DNA of 34,923 nt from Prosthecochloris sp. (GTDB lineage Bacteria; Bacteroidota; Chlorobiia; Chlorobiales; Chlorobiaceae): contig RAZP01000002.1 in NCBI GenBank assembly GCA_004028745.1, positions 1-34,923 on the forward strand, in the 5' to 3' direction. Below, one piece after another: positions 24,675 to 33,255 of this stretch. Made by a program: the position numbers and the translations under genes. Numbering within the stretch: the stretch's first letter is position 1; each line of letters opens with the position of its first letter. The notes below the pieces were generated by a model, which saw only the letters and a program-made list of their open reading frames with translations, made no database searches and was not told the DNA's origin.

Positions 24675-25260
24675 GATCTTCAATTCTTTCAGACGAAGTG
24701 AGATAATCTTGTATCTCATTCTCCTGAACAAGCTCCCTGATCTCTCTGAGTTTGGGAAGGTCTTTAAGAGACTGGAGACTGAAAAAATCCAGAAACTCTT
24801 TTGTTGTAGCGTAAAGCAGCGGTTTACCGGGAGTATCCGCCCTGCCTTGTACATCAATGAGTCCGCGCTCAAGAAGTTTGTTAACAGCGTAATCAGGGCT
24901 GACGCCTCGTACCTGCTGGATTTCCCCTCTGGTAACAGGCTGTTGATAAGCAATAACGGCAAGGACCTCCAGAGCAGACTGTGAGAGTTTTCTCTGGATT
25001 TTCGGGGCAAGCATTTTTTTTAAGGTAGGCTCAAGAGAAGGAACCGTTAAAAAACGGTACCCTCCGGCAATATTTGCAATCCGGAAACACCTTCCGGTTG
25101 AGGCATAGGTCTCGTTCAATTCATCGATATACGAGCTGATGTCAGCGACCGAAAGATCTTCACCAAGAACCTGCCCTATATATTGCGGGGCGACGGCCTC
25201 GTCAGAGGCAAAGATCACAGCCTCGATCTTTTGTTCCGTGGAGGGCTCTTTGTGTGACAC
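24661..25260 (-). CDS. scpB: Segregation and condensation protein ScpB
   Basis: 199 residues. ScpB dimers bind ScpA and the SMC heads to form bacterial condensin. Two winged-helix domains: the first from about 8 to 80 (KIEAVIFASDEAVAPQYIGQ), the second with the diagnostic LSQSALEVLAVIAYQQPVTRGEIQQVRG and LLERGLIDVQGRADTPGKP. A GTG start at 25260 is used; no better ATG lies upstream. The C-terminus is charged. The partner smc is at 8.6-12.2 kb; scpA is not in the window. The rluB gene overlaps its end. Confidence 0.96.
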   Translation of the reverse strand: MSHKEPSTEQKIEAVIFASDEAVAPQYIGQVLGEDLSVADISSYIDELNETYASTGRCFRIANIAGGYRFLTVPSLEPTLKKMLAPKIQRKLSQSALEVLAVIAYQQPVTRGEIQQVRGVSPDYAVNKLLERGLIDVQGRADTPGKPLLYATTKEFLDFFSLQSLKDLPKLREIRELVQENEIQDYLTSSERIEDHEKE

Positions 25261-25315
25261 TTTGCTCTTAGAATAATTGCGTTCCTGAAAAAAGGGATGT
25301 GGAGTAACGCAAGAT

Positions 25316-26098
25316 TCAAGAACAGCACTCTCTTCGTAATGCTGATGAAAAGTTGCGGTCGAGGTTCATCCCTTTTTCGTAGTTATACCAGAGCTTCTGG
25401 CACGGAAAGTTTGTTTCGTAAAGCGCTTTTCCGATAATAACCGAGTCTACTCCGTATTTTTCAAGTGCCCGGAGCTTTCTCAAATCCTCAGAACCCGTGA
25501 CACCTCCCGAAGCTGTAACCCTCATACCGGCTTTTTCGGCAAACCGTTTTGTACTTTCGAAACCAAAACCCTGCATCATGCCGTCACAAGATATATCTGT
25601 ATAGATAATTCTCGTGACACCGAGCTTTTTCATCCTGAGTGCAAGCTCGTAATCTTTTATCGAGGCGCTTTCCGTCCATCCCTTGATTCTCGGAATACCG
25701 TTCTCGGCATCGATACCGACAACTATCTGTGAAGCGGAATACCTTTTCAGCAGCTCTTTAACAAGCTCGGGATTCGTCACTGCTGCGGAACCGATAACAA
25801 CCCTGCCGACACCAATATCAAGATATTGCGCCACCGCATCAACAGAACGGATACCGCCCCCAACCTGTACAGGTATATCGAGTACTGAAACTATCTCTTT
25901 TACCTTATCGAAGTTAACCGGTTTACCTGTCAGCGCCGCATCAAGGTCAACGACATGAATCATCTTGGCATTCTGCTTCCGCCAGATGATCGCCATGTCA
26001 CGCGGATTGTCGAGATAAATCTTTTTCTTTTCAAAGTCTCCACGGGTAAGCCTTACGCACTTCCCGTCCTTTATATCTATAGCCGGGATTATCAACAT
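25316..26098 (-). CDS. hisA: Phosphoribosylformimino-AICAR phosphate isomerase (ProFAR isomerase)
   Basis: 260 residues from the ATG at 26098 (MLIIPAIDIKDG), chosen because an upstream ATG would overlap hisH and add a non-family extension. HisA opens the ribose of ProFAR in step four of histidine synthesis. It is a half-barrel-duplicated TIM barrel: catalytic Asp D8 (PAIDIKDGKCVRL), VGGGIRS, IGSAAV, second catalytic Asp in YTDISCDGMMQGF, then ASGGV and VIIGKALYE phosphate loops. It lies 25 bp after hisH. The tail after YEKGMNLDRN is slightly longer than in E. coli. No other his gene is present. Confidence 0.97.
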   Translation of the reverse strand: MLIIPAIDIKDGKCVRLTRGDFEKKKIYLDNPRDMAIIWRKQNAKMIHVVDLDAALTGKPVNFDKVKEIVSVLDIPVQVGGGIRSVDAVAQYLDIGVGRVVIGSAAVTNPELVKELLKRYSASQIVVGIDAENGIPRIKGWTESASIKDYELALRMKKLGVTRIIYTDISCDGMMQGFGFESTKRFAEKAGMRVTASGGVTGSEDLRKLRALEKYGVDSVIIGKALYETNFPCQKLWYNYEKGMNLDRNFSSALRRECCS

Positions 26099-26123
26099 AC
26101 TCAAAGTCTCTAAACCTAATTCA

Positions 26124-26729
26124 TTAATATTTAGCAAAATTCTCAAGTACCCTCAATCCTACATCCGAACTTTTCTCCGGATGGAACTGTAGAGCGAAAA
26201 TACCATTTTTTTCAACGGCTGAACAAAATTTTTTTCCCGCAAAAAAGGTCGTTGCCGCAACATCTTCAACATGAAGCGGATTACAGTAGTATGAGTGCAC
26301 AAAGTAAAAAAAAGAGTGATCCGCTATACCCTTGAACAACACACTCTCTCTGGCATACTCAACAGAGTTCCAGCCTATTTGCGGAACCTTTTCCGAGTCA
26401 CTCCTGAAACGAACGACATTTCCGGGGACAAAACCAAGACCTTTATACGTCCCCCTTTCTTCGCTCTCAGTCATAAACAGCTGCATCCCCAAACATATGC
26501 CAAGCACCTGCCTGCCTTTGTCAACATGTTCCCGGAGGGCATCGCTGAACCCCGATGCATTAAATGAACTGATAGCATGACCAAACGCCCCTACACCGGG
26601 GATCAGTACTTTATGATAATCTGCCAGCAGGGAAGCATCACCGCTCACAACAGTGTTGACCCCGATATATTCAAATGCTTTCTGCACAGAATGCAGGTTG
26701 CCCGCCCCGTAGTCTGCAATAAAAATCAT
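26124..26729 (-). CDS. hisH: Imidazole glycerol phosphate synthase glutaminase subunit
   Basis: 201 residues, a class I glutamine amidotransferase that supplies ammonia to HisF. Triad: C79 in LGICLGMQLF, H183 and E185 in ALQFHPEKSS. The oxyanion region PGVGAFG (44-50) and GWNSVEY are also typical. HisH and HisF act together, but hisF is not in this window, so the partner must be elsewhere. The gene starts 30 bp after the large redox subunit and lies 25 bp before hisA, so it could be read from the upstream redox operon or from its own promoter. Confidence 0.97.
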   Translation of the reverse strand: MIFIADYGAGNLHSVQKAFEYIGVNTVVSGDASLLADYHKVLIPGVGAFGHAISSFNASGFSDALREHVDKGRQVLGICLGMQLFMTESEERGTYKGLGFVPGNVVRFRSDSEKVPQIGWNSVEYARESVLFKGIADHSFFYFVHSYYCNPLHVEDVAATTFFAGKKFCSAVEKNGIFALQFHPEKSSDVGLRVLENFAKY

Positions 26730-26759
26730 GAACCGACCTGTTTCCCTATTTTTATTAAA

Positions 26760-29753
26760 CTACTGCCCGCCCGAAGCACACATGCATCTCTGTTGATACA
26801 TGCCTATTGCCTTCAGATGATCTGTAAACGCTTTTTCCCGGCTGTCCGGTTCCACGCGGTTCAATACCGGTCTGAGACCAGAGGGAAACAGACGCTTTCT
26901 TTCATCAAGCTCTCTTATTATAGACAATTCACCGATCTCTTTAGCCAGTTCATTACGAAGTTCTCTCAGCTCGGTCAAAAAAGACTCTCCAGAAAGCTGT
27001 ACAAGCAACTCATGGCCGTCCAATACCTGGTCGTCTTTTGGAAGAACTGCACGAGTTACAGAAAAATTTCCATCCCGGTTCAGCACCAGCCCCTCTGTCT
27101 GCAGCGGATCAGGCAACACAAAATAACACTCTCCATCGCCTCTTGAAGGATTGATGCTGATAACTTTCTGACCCTCTTCTGTTTCAATCCTTACACCAAC
27201 GAGAAGAACCGTGTCCGCTTCTGGCTTCTCAGGGCTGGTCAGTTCCACTGCATTCAGCCGATCCAACAGGGCTGTGTTGGCTTCGCCGGCTTTTTTGCTG
27301 TAAGAAGCCTTTATCTGCTCTTCAGTGGAGGTGACTTCAGCCAAGAGATAGCAAAGCTGCCCGTTAAACCGTCTTGCAAGACGAGCAGCGGCATACAACT
27401 GCTCAACAGTAAGTCTCGGCGAAACCACAACAGCCAGTTCTCCGGCTGATGCAAGCATCTCCTTTGCCTCCTGAACGGAAGACTGCTCGGCGCCATTGCC
27501 CATGCTGTCAAGCAATTGATAACCGAACCGGCCTTCCGCACATATTACGGCGTTATTCACGGGATCACCATCAACACTGCGGACTTTTACAACTCTGCCT
27601 TCAGCCGTGTAAACCATCAATCCGCATCCACGGCTGCATGCGGTACAGGTGGTCTGCACGGCCCGGGCAATCCATGGCCCGGCCTCTTTTCCGGTATTCG
27701 GAGCAAGGGCTCCGGTCGGACATACATCCACGCACATGCCGCATGCATCGCAGCCGGTTTCTTGAAGGGGATCGTCGAAATTCGGTCCGACACGGGTTCC
27801 AAAGCCCCGGTCAATAAAGCTCAAGGCACCTATATTCCGGACTTCCAGACACATTCTTACACAACTGCCACAAGTAATACATTTGTCTCCTTCTATTTTT
27901 ATGAGAGGATGCCGCGCATCATCGTTGTAACTTCTTTTCTCGCCGGTGAAACACTTCTCATCGGCCCTATATTCAGTAGCGTACTTTCTCAGGTCACAAT
28001 CAAAGCGGGCGTTACAGCCACACTCAATGCAGCGCGATGCTTCCGCAATTGCCTGCATCTTTTCCAGCCCTTTGTTGATAGGGTCCCATCCGCCATTTTT
28101 TAAACGCCGTTCCGGAGGAAATACGGGGTCCTGAATCCTTTTCTTATGAGCGTAACGGGGAGCGAAATCCTCCATGTCCAGCTCTTCAATGCGGCCGCGG
28201 GAAATCGAATATTCGTTTTTAAGCTCAACATTTGCACCGGACAGGTACAAGTTGATCGCCTTGGCTGCACGCTGTCCTTCACCAACTGCCTGAATTACGG
28301 TATCAGGTCCGAAGGCACAGTCGCCGGCCGCAAAGATCCCTTCCTGAGAGGTCACATTGGTCTTTTCATCGTAAACAAACGTGTTCCAGCGTGTGGTCTC
28401 AGGCTTTTCAGGCTCTTGCTGAATACATGACATATCCGGCTCTTGACCGATCGCACTGATAATCAGGTCGAACGGTAAATCTTCTTCGGATCCATCAACG
28501 GGAACAGGGCGACGACGGCCAGACTCATCCGGGTCACCAAGCTTCATCGAGATAACCCGAAGATGAGAAGCCTTTCCTTTTCCATCTAAAAGCACTTCGG
28601 TTGGCGCCGTGAGAAACCGGAACTCCACTCCCTCTTCCATGGTCTCTTCCTGCTCCATCGGCAAGGCAGGCATTTCCGCCTGGGTTCGACGATAAAGCAG
28701 GGTCACTTTCGCGCTGAGACGACGTGCTACGCGAGCACAATCCATAGCGGTATCGCCACCACCTATTACAGCCACTCTTTCCCCAACATCGACATGTTCT
28801 CCGAGAACAATTTTTCTAAGAAAATCTATTCCTCCTATGACCCCTTCAGTATCCTCATTTTGCACTCTCATCGGCTTTGCCAGATGAGCACCAATAGCCA
28901 GCAGAACAGCATCGAAACCATCTTCTTTAAGACTGGCAATCGTAAAATCTTCCCCAAGTTTTTTCCCGGTGTGTACCTTGACGCCAAGATCAAGAATCGC
29001 CTTTATTTCATTATCCAGCAAGTTCCAGGGAAGCCGGAAACGGGGAATTCCATAGCGCACCATTCCACCAAGTTCAGGCAGCGCTTCAAAAATATGGACG
29101 GCATGCCCCATCTGGCGCAGATAATAAGCGGCGCTCAATCCTGCAGGACCTCCGCCTACTATCGCCACACGTTTTCCTGTGTCTTCAGCGGTTTCCGGCA
29201 GAAACGCCCCGTTCTGCAACTCATATTCAGAAGCATACCGCTTGAGCGGATTGATTGAAACCGGCTCATCAACCAGACCGCGACGACACTGTGACTCGCA
29301 GGGATGAGGACAGATCCGGCCGCAGACAACCGGTAAAGGATTCGATTGTTTGATGAGCCTGACAGCAGCCTCGGGGTTGCCGTTGGCAATATGTGCTATA
29401 TAACCCTGAATGTCAATATGAGCAGGGCAGGTGGCCTCACAGGGTGCAATGCAGTCACCTGCATGGTCAGAAAGCAAAAGCTCCAAGGCCATTTTTCTTG
29501 CACTTTTGACTTTGCCGCTATCCGTCTGAATCACCATCCCCGGTGTAACCTGGGTACTGCATGCAGGCAGCAAGCCTTTTGCCTTTTCAACCTCTACCAC
29601 ACAGAGAAAACAGGAAGCGTATGGTTTTAAGCGATCGTCATAGCAAAACGTAGGAACGTGTATACCGTTGGCTTCGGCCACTTCACGAATAGTAGCCCCG
29701 GCAGGAGCTTCGACCTCTTTATCATTCAAGGTAATAGTAACAGTATCGTTCAT
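26760..29753 (-). CDS. Fused [2Fe-2S] / GltD-like flavoprotein / 4Fe-4S ferredoxin / NuoG-like Fe-S subunit
   Basis: 997 residues in an unusual multidomain order. (1) NuoG/HydA-type [2Fe-2S] domain: C37, C48, C51, C65. (2) GltD/NfnB-like part from about 95: Fe-S cysteines C101, C105, C109, C144, C148, C152, C156; an FAD-binding site AIVGGGPAGLSAA (197-209); a second dinucleotide site VAVIGGGDTAMDCARVARR (327-345), the latter looking like NAD(P)H binding; and a closing FAD motif GIFAAGDCAFGPDTVIQA (472-489). (3) Cys cluster C575, C578, C580, C586. (4) Two [4Fe-4S] motifs: C625, C628, C631, C635 and C668, C671, C674, C678. (5) A molybdopterin-oxidoreductase-type Fe4S4 domain (C703, C706, C710, C738) and a degenerate NuoG-like tail to 997. 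No hydrogenase or Mo active-site domain is visible. With the NuoE- and NuoF-like subunits it probably forms a soluble pyridine nucleotide/ferredoxin oxidoreductase, possibly electron-bifurcating. Confidence 0.88.
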   Translation of the reverse strand: MNDTVTITLNDKEVEAPAGATIREVAEANGIHVPTFCYDDRLKPYASCFLCVVEVEKAKGLLPACSTQVTPGMVIQTDSGKVKSARKMALELLLSDHAGDCIAPCEATCPAHIDIQGYIAHIANGNPEAAVRLIKQSNPLPVVCGRICPHPCESQCRRGLVDEPVSINPLKRYASEYELQNGAFLPETAEDTGKRVAIVGGGPAGLSAAYYLRQMGHAVHIFEALPELGGMVRYGIPRFRLPWNLLDNEIKAILDLGVKVHTGKKLGEDFTIASLKEDGFDAVLLAIGAHLAKPMRVQNEDTEGVIGGIDFLRKIVLGEHVDVGERVAVIGGGDTAMDCARVARRLSAKVTLLYRRTQAEMPALPMEQEETMEEGVEFRFLTAPTEVLLDGKGKASHLRVISMKLGDPDESGRRRPVPVDGSEEDLPFDLIISAIGQEPDMSCIQQEPEKPETTRWNTFVYDEKTNVTSQEGIFAAGDCAFGPDTVIQAVGEGQRAAKAINLYLSGANVELKNEYSISRGRIEELDMEDFAPRYAHKKRIQDPVFPPERRLKNGGWDPINKGLEKMQAIAEASRCIECGCNARFDCDLRKYATEYRADEKCFTGEKRSYNDDARHPLIKIEGDKCITCGSCVRMCLEVRNIGALSFIDRGFGTRVGPNFDDPLQETGCDACGMCVDVCPTGALAPNTGKEAGPWIARAVQTTCTACSRGCGLMVYTAEGRVVKVRSVDGDPVNNAVICAEGRFGYQLLDSMGNGAEQSSVQEAKEMLASAGELAVVVSPRLTVEQLYAAARLARRFNGQLCYLLAEVTSTEEQIKASYSKKAGEANTALLDRLNAVELTSPEKPEADTVLLVGVRIETEEGQKVISINPSRGDGECYFVLPDPLQTEGLVLNRDGNFSVTRAVLPKDDQVLDGHELLVQLSGESFLTELRELRNELAKEIGELSIIRELDERKRLFPSGLRPVLNRVEPDSREKAFTDHLKAIGMYQQRCMCASGGQ

Positions 29754-29814
29754 AATACAACATCTAAGTTGATCGTTTCAAATAGCCTTTGTGCATGTAC
29801 TCGTTATCCGGAAC

Positions 29815-31599
29815 CTATTGAACACGAATCGCTTCATAATTACAGACTTCTACGCACATGCCGCAGTTGATACAAAGCTCCTGATCAATCACCCAGCTTC
29901 CGGGTTTTTTAATCACACCTGTAATCGCATCTACCGGGCAGTAGCGCTTACAGATCGAGCAGCCCGTACACTTGTCTTTCATAATTGTGTGGGTGATCAA
30001 CCCCTTGCAGACTCCGGCGGGACATCTCTTTTCCTCAACATGTGCGATATATTCGTCTCTGAAGTATTTAAGCGTCGTCAAAACCGGATTTGGAGCCGTC
30101 TGACCCAGACCGCACAGGCTCGAGGTTTTCACCTGATGAGCAAGAGCCTCCAATGTATCGATATCCTCCATCGTTCCTTCGCCGTCACAGATTTTTGTCA
30201 GCAGTTCTTTCATACGAAGGGTTCCAATCCTGCAGAAAGTACATTTACCGCAGGATTCGATCTGCGTAAACTCAAGAAAGTAACGGGCGATGTCAACCAT
30301 ACAGGACCTGGTATCCATAACAACCATACCGCCCGACCCCATGATTGCACCCGTGGCATTAAGTGCTTCATATTCGATTGGGGTATCGAAGAGTGATTCA
30401 GGAATACACCCCCCGCTGGGCCCGCCAAGCTGCACTGCTTTTATCGGCCGACCGGTTGATGAACCGCCTCCAATATCGTAAAGCACTTCTCGGATCGTCA
30501 TCCCCATCGGAACTTCAACCAAGCCGCCCCGCTTGATGGTTCCGGCCAGAGCAAATACTTTTGTCCCTTTTGATTGTTCCGTCCCGATTCCGGCATATGC
30601 ATCACCGCCTTTTTCAACGATCCATGCAAGATTGGCAAGTGTTTCAACGTTGTTAATAATCGTCGGCTTCCCGAAAAGTCCCCTGACTGCCGGAAACGGC
30701 GGACGAATGCGGGGCATGCCGCGATCACCCTCTATAGAGGCAATCAAAGCCGTTTCTTCGCCGCACACAAAAGCACCTGCGCCCTGTTTGATCTTCACGT
30801 CAAAATCAAAATCCTTACCCAGAATATTCTTACCGAGAAATCCGGCTTCCCTTGCATCACGGATAGCTTTGCCGAAATGTTCAACAGCAAGCGGGTACTC
30901 CGCCCGGATATACGCATAACCATAAGATGCCCCAATGGCATAAGCGGCAATCAGCATGCCTTCAAGTACACTGTGAGGGTCTCCCTCGAGCAATGACCGG
31001 TCCATAAAAGCGCCCGGGTCACCCTCGTCGCCGTTGCAGATGAGGTATTTTATATCCCCCTGAGCCGATCTGGCAAAGCTCCACTTAACGGCTGTCGGAA
31101 ACCCTGCTCCACCTCGACCCCGTAAGCCGGCTTTTCTAACCTCTTCAGTCACCTCTTCAGGGGAGATGTCCTTATTCAGGATTTTTTCAATCGACCGGTA
31201 ACCGCCGAGGTTTCGATACTCTTCCAACGATTTCGGATCCAGAAGTCCAACATTGCGCAAGGCAATCCGTGTTTGACGGGCAAGATATTGAACACTTTTC
31301 GGGTCCTTCCCGGAGCGAATCAGAAGCTCCACCGGAACTTCCCCCTCACCCTGATGGAACTTGAGGATCGACGGTATATTTTTTTTATCCACCTTTCTGT
31401 AAAGCCGGGAATCGCCTTTGTCATCGAGGATCTCCACCATTACCTCCTCATGGCACATTCCCACACAACCCACAGTCTTGATTTCTGCCTCAGGGACCAT
31501 TTTTCTGAATGTCTCGAAAACGTCTTTTGCACCTGCTGCTATACCACATGTACCTTCGCCCACAATAATCGTCACCGGTTTCGATAGCTGTACACTCAT
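29815..31599 (-). CDS. nuoF: NuoF/HydB-like NADH-binding FMN Fe-S subunit
   Basis: 594 residues, longer than complex I NuoF because of extra domains at both ends, the layout of HydB/HndC diaphorase subunits. An N-terminal thioredoxin-like domain has C18, C45 and C49 (GTCGIAAGA; GCVGMCHEE), with only three of four expected ligands. The core has GLRGRGGAGFPTAVKW (FMN; 158-173), NGDEGDPGAFMDRSLLEGDP (NADH), SLBB-like GGPSGGCIP, and the [4Fe-4S] ligands C450, C453, C456, C496. The C-terminus has two ferredoxin motifs, C544/547/550/554 and C576/579/582/586. ATG at 31599 overlaps the NuoE-like stop (ATGA). It should exchange NADH electrons with the fused subunit. It is not part of a membrane complex I here. 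The symbol indicates family only. Confidence 0.95.
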   Translation of the reverse strand: MSVQLSKPVTIIVGEGTCGIAAGAKDVFETFRKMVPEAEIKTVGCVGMCHEEVMVEILDDKGDSRLYRKVDKKNIPSILKFHQGEGEVPVELLIRSGKDPKSVQYLARQTRIALRNVGLLDPKSLEEYRNLGGYRSIEKILNKDISPEEVTEEVRKAGLRGRGGAGFPTAVKWSFARSAQGDIKYLICNGDEGDPGAFMDRSLLEGDPHSVLEGMLIAAYAIGASYGYAYIRAEYPLAVEHFGKAIRDAREAGFLGKNILGKDFDFDVKIKQGAGAFVCGEETALIASIEGDRGMPRIRPPFPAVRGLFGKPTIINNVETLANLAWIVEKGGDAYAGIGTEQSKGTKVFALAGTIKRGGLVEVPMGMTIREVLYDIGGGSSTGRPIKAVQLGGPSGGCIPESLFDTPIEYEALNATGAIMGSGGMVVMDTRSCMVDIARYFLEFTQIESCGKCTFCRIGTLRMKELLTKICDGEGTMEDIDTLEALAHQVKTSSLCGLGQTAPNPVLTTLKYFRDEYIAHVEEKRCPAGVCKGLITHTIMKDKCTGCSICKRYCPVDAITGVIKKPGSWVIDQELCINCGMCVEVCNYEAIRVQ

Positions 31600-32183
31600 G
31601 GCCGTACCTCCTTTTTCCTTTTATCGGGCGATTTCTTTTCGGGAGCATCAGCCTCACTTATTTCTTCTTCATGGCCTGGCAAAAACTCTCCATGTTGGCG
31701 TGCATGTTTTTTCAGGCTCCTCTGCGCATCCGCTCCTTTCAGATTCCCAAACGTCTCACCCCCGATCACCATGACAGGGGCAAGGCTGCAGCAGCCGATA
31801 CACGCCACATCTTCTATGGTGTAGCTTCCGTTGGAAGCCGTATCTTCCTCTTCTTCTCTGATCCCAAGGCTCTGGCGCAGTGCCGTATTGATGCGGTCCG
31901 CACCGCTGACATGACAGGCGGTTCCATGACAAACCTTGATAATATGCCTGCCGACAGGCTCCAACCGGAACTGGGAATAAAATGTCGCGACGCCAAAAAG
32001 CTGGCTGGCACTGATATCAGTTTCCGAAACAATGATATTCATTGCTTCCCGGGGCAAATAACCGTACTCATTTTGAACAGCCTGAAGCAGAGGAACCGCC
32101 GCAGAAGCATCGCTTCCGGTTTCAGCAATCCATTTCTGTACCAACGCCTTATCAACCACAGCTTCCAGGGAACGTTGTTCCAC
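31596..32183 (-). CDS. nuoE: NuoE/HydC-like thioredoxin-fold [2Fe-2S] subunit
   Basis: 195 residues. The N-terminal helical part (LLQAVQNEYGYLPREAM, VATFYSQFRLEPVGRH) and thioredoxin-like [2Fe-2S] fold carry ligands C85, C90 (CHGTAC), C128 and C132 (CIGCC), the full set for NuoE. A charged tail of about 35 residues follows GEFLPGHEEE. GTG start at 32183 is supported by AAGGAGG eight nt upstream. It is the first gene of the three-gene redox unit; its stop overlaps the next start. HydC/HndA and HoxE are the closest functional analogues in soluble complexes. The symbol indicates family only. Confidence 0.95.
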   Translation of the reverse strand: MEQRSLEAVVDKALVQKWIAETGSDASAAVPLLQAVQNEYGYLPREAMNIIVSETDISASQLFGVATFYSQFRLEPVGRHIIKVCHGTACHVSGADRINTALRQSLGIREEEEDTASNGSYTIEDVACIGCCSLAPVMVIGGETFGNLKGADAQRSLKKHARQHGEFLPGHEEEISEADAPEKKSPDKRKKEVRP

Positions 32184-32217
32184 GAAATAACCTCCTTGTT
32201 AGTGATTCGCACACTTA

Positions 32218-32256
32218 TGGGCAACTCTATTAATAAAAAGAAATAACAATTGCCCA
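32218..32256. promoter_or_regulatory. Inverted repeat upstream of the NuoE-like gene
   Basis: Arms TGGGCAA (32218-32224) and TTGCCCA (32250-32256) around an AT-rich 25-bp centre, 35 bp before the GTG start. It could be an operator or a leader stem. I could not match it to Rex, FNR or another known site. Confidence 0.3.
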
Positions 32257-32418
32257 CTCACGAATACCGATCAATAAAAACCACCGGTAAATGTGAAACA
32301 GGCAATTGTCCTTTCGCTCATCGATGACCCTTGGCAAGGGCAGGTTGTCCCGTTGACGGTCATTCACGACGAAAACGCATATAATAAACGAAAATCACGG
32401 TCAATCAAAAAAGCACCA

Positions 32419-32865
32419 TCATCCTTTTTTTTCGACAAGCCGGTGCCGGATATCATCCACACGGCTCCTGTTGACTCCGAGATCGGAAAAACCAAGTCTT
32501 GATGCCGAACGTATCTGGATGGCACCAGAAGCTTTATCCAGACGAAACTCAACATCGTCCGTAAACCCGAAAAGGGGAACCGTAAACGTTGCCCAGAGAT
32601 ACCCTTTTTCTTCACTCTGCACAACGCCCCCCATGTCATCAATTACCTTTTTGAGCTTTGCCCAGGCATCATCGGCGGTCAGTGGATCAAACGCTATTGG
32701 TTCTATCCAACCCTGACTGCCGGGATTTTCACTGCATACACAATTCGGCGTTCCGGGACAGGGCCTCAGTTTTCCGTCTGCAAGCCCTGGTTTTTCCGAA
32801 GGTTTCGGCCAGAACCCGGAAACTGCATCCGTCAAGGCTTTCATTGCATCATTCAGTATGTCCAT
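32419..32865 (-). CDS. DUF1499-family protein
   Basis: 148 residues from the ATG at 32865; an upstream ATG at 32937 would add a 24-residue extension unlike the family. The signature is LRPCPGTPNCVCSE (about residues 33-46) followed by IEPIAF, then DDAWAKLKKVIDDMGGVVQSEEKGYLWATFTVPLFGFTDDVEFRLD, and it ends with RIRSAS-like and RSRVDDIRHRL segments. DUF1499 proteins are widespread, with no established function; an envelope association is often assumed. No signal peptide is visible here. It stands alone, with repeats on its 5' side, and is co-directional with the redox operon downstream. Confidence 0.88.
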   Translation of the reverse strand: MDILNDAMKALTDAVSGFWPKPSEKPGLADGKLRPCPGTPNCVCSENPGSQGWIEPIAFDPLTADDAWAKLKKVIDDMGGVVQSEEKGYLWATFTVPLFGFTDDVEFRLDKASGAIQIRSASRLGFSDLGVNRSRVDDIRHRLVEKKG

Positions 32866-32937
32866 GGCAGAATTATTGTTGTTTTCGCATAAAGTGCTAC
32901 TTCTTAAAATACGTACCTTTCTATCCGAATAAAACAT

Positions 32938-33255
32938 CTCCGTATGGAGACCTTACCCCTGACAATTTACCTTACCCGATTGCGGTTACGATTACCGCTC
33001 CGCTGATAAAGTGACAAGTGACGAGTAACGAGTGACAAGTTATAATTGACTACCGACTAATGACTATCGAATCCTGCTGGCTTCTTGCTTCTGAATTCAG
33101 GCTTCTGCACTTCTTTCGATTACGAGTACCGCTTCGCTGAGTACGAGTACGAATCCCGCCTTTCACTATTTACCAATCACCTGTCACCAATCACTCTTCT
33201 TTTGCCTACTGCCGACTGATTTCCTGCTATCCAGCTATCACGCCATCAAGCCAGC
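32938..33255. repeat. Repeat-filled spacer between AEC permease and DUF1499 genes
   Basis: 318 bp without a gene. It has a degenerate cgattgcggttacgattac element (32978-33006), a gtgacaagtgacgagtaacg block (33011-33040) matching 7292-7321 inverted, a cgattacgagtac element with the CCGCTTCGCTGAGTACGAG core (33118-33152), a block at about 33147-33198 nearly identical to 2741-2793, and ctatccagctatcac-type short repeats to the AEC stop. Confidence 0.75.

Noticed and set aside
24675..25010. N-terminal extension of the RluB frame by 112 codons
   Set aside because: It lies wholly over scpB in another frame and has no family resemblance; the S4 domain starts just after the ATG at 24674.
29815..32183. 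Membrane NADH dehydrogenase (complex I) operon
   Set aside because: Only NuoE-, NuoF- and partial NuoG-like parts occur; no membrane subunits or NuoBCD/I are next to them, and the extra ferredoxin domains match soluble diaphorase complexes.
32293..32502. Plus-strand 69-codon frame between the NuoE-like and DUF1499 genes
   Set aside because: Its second half is antisense to the DUF1499 gene, it has no good ribosome site and its sequence is unrecognisable.
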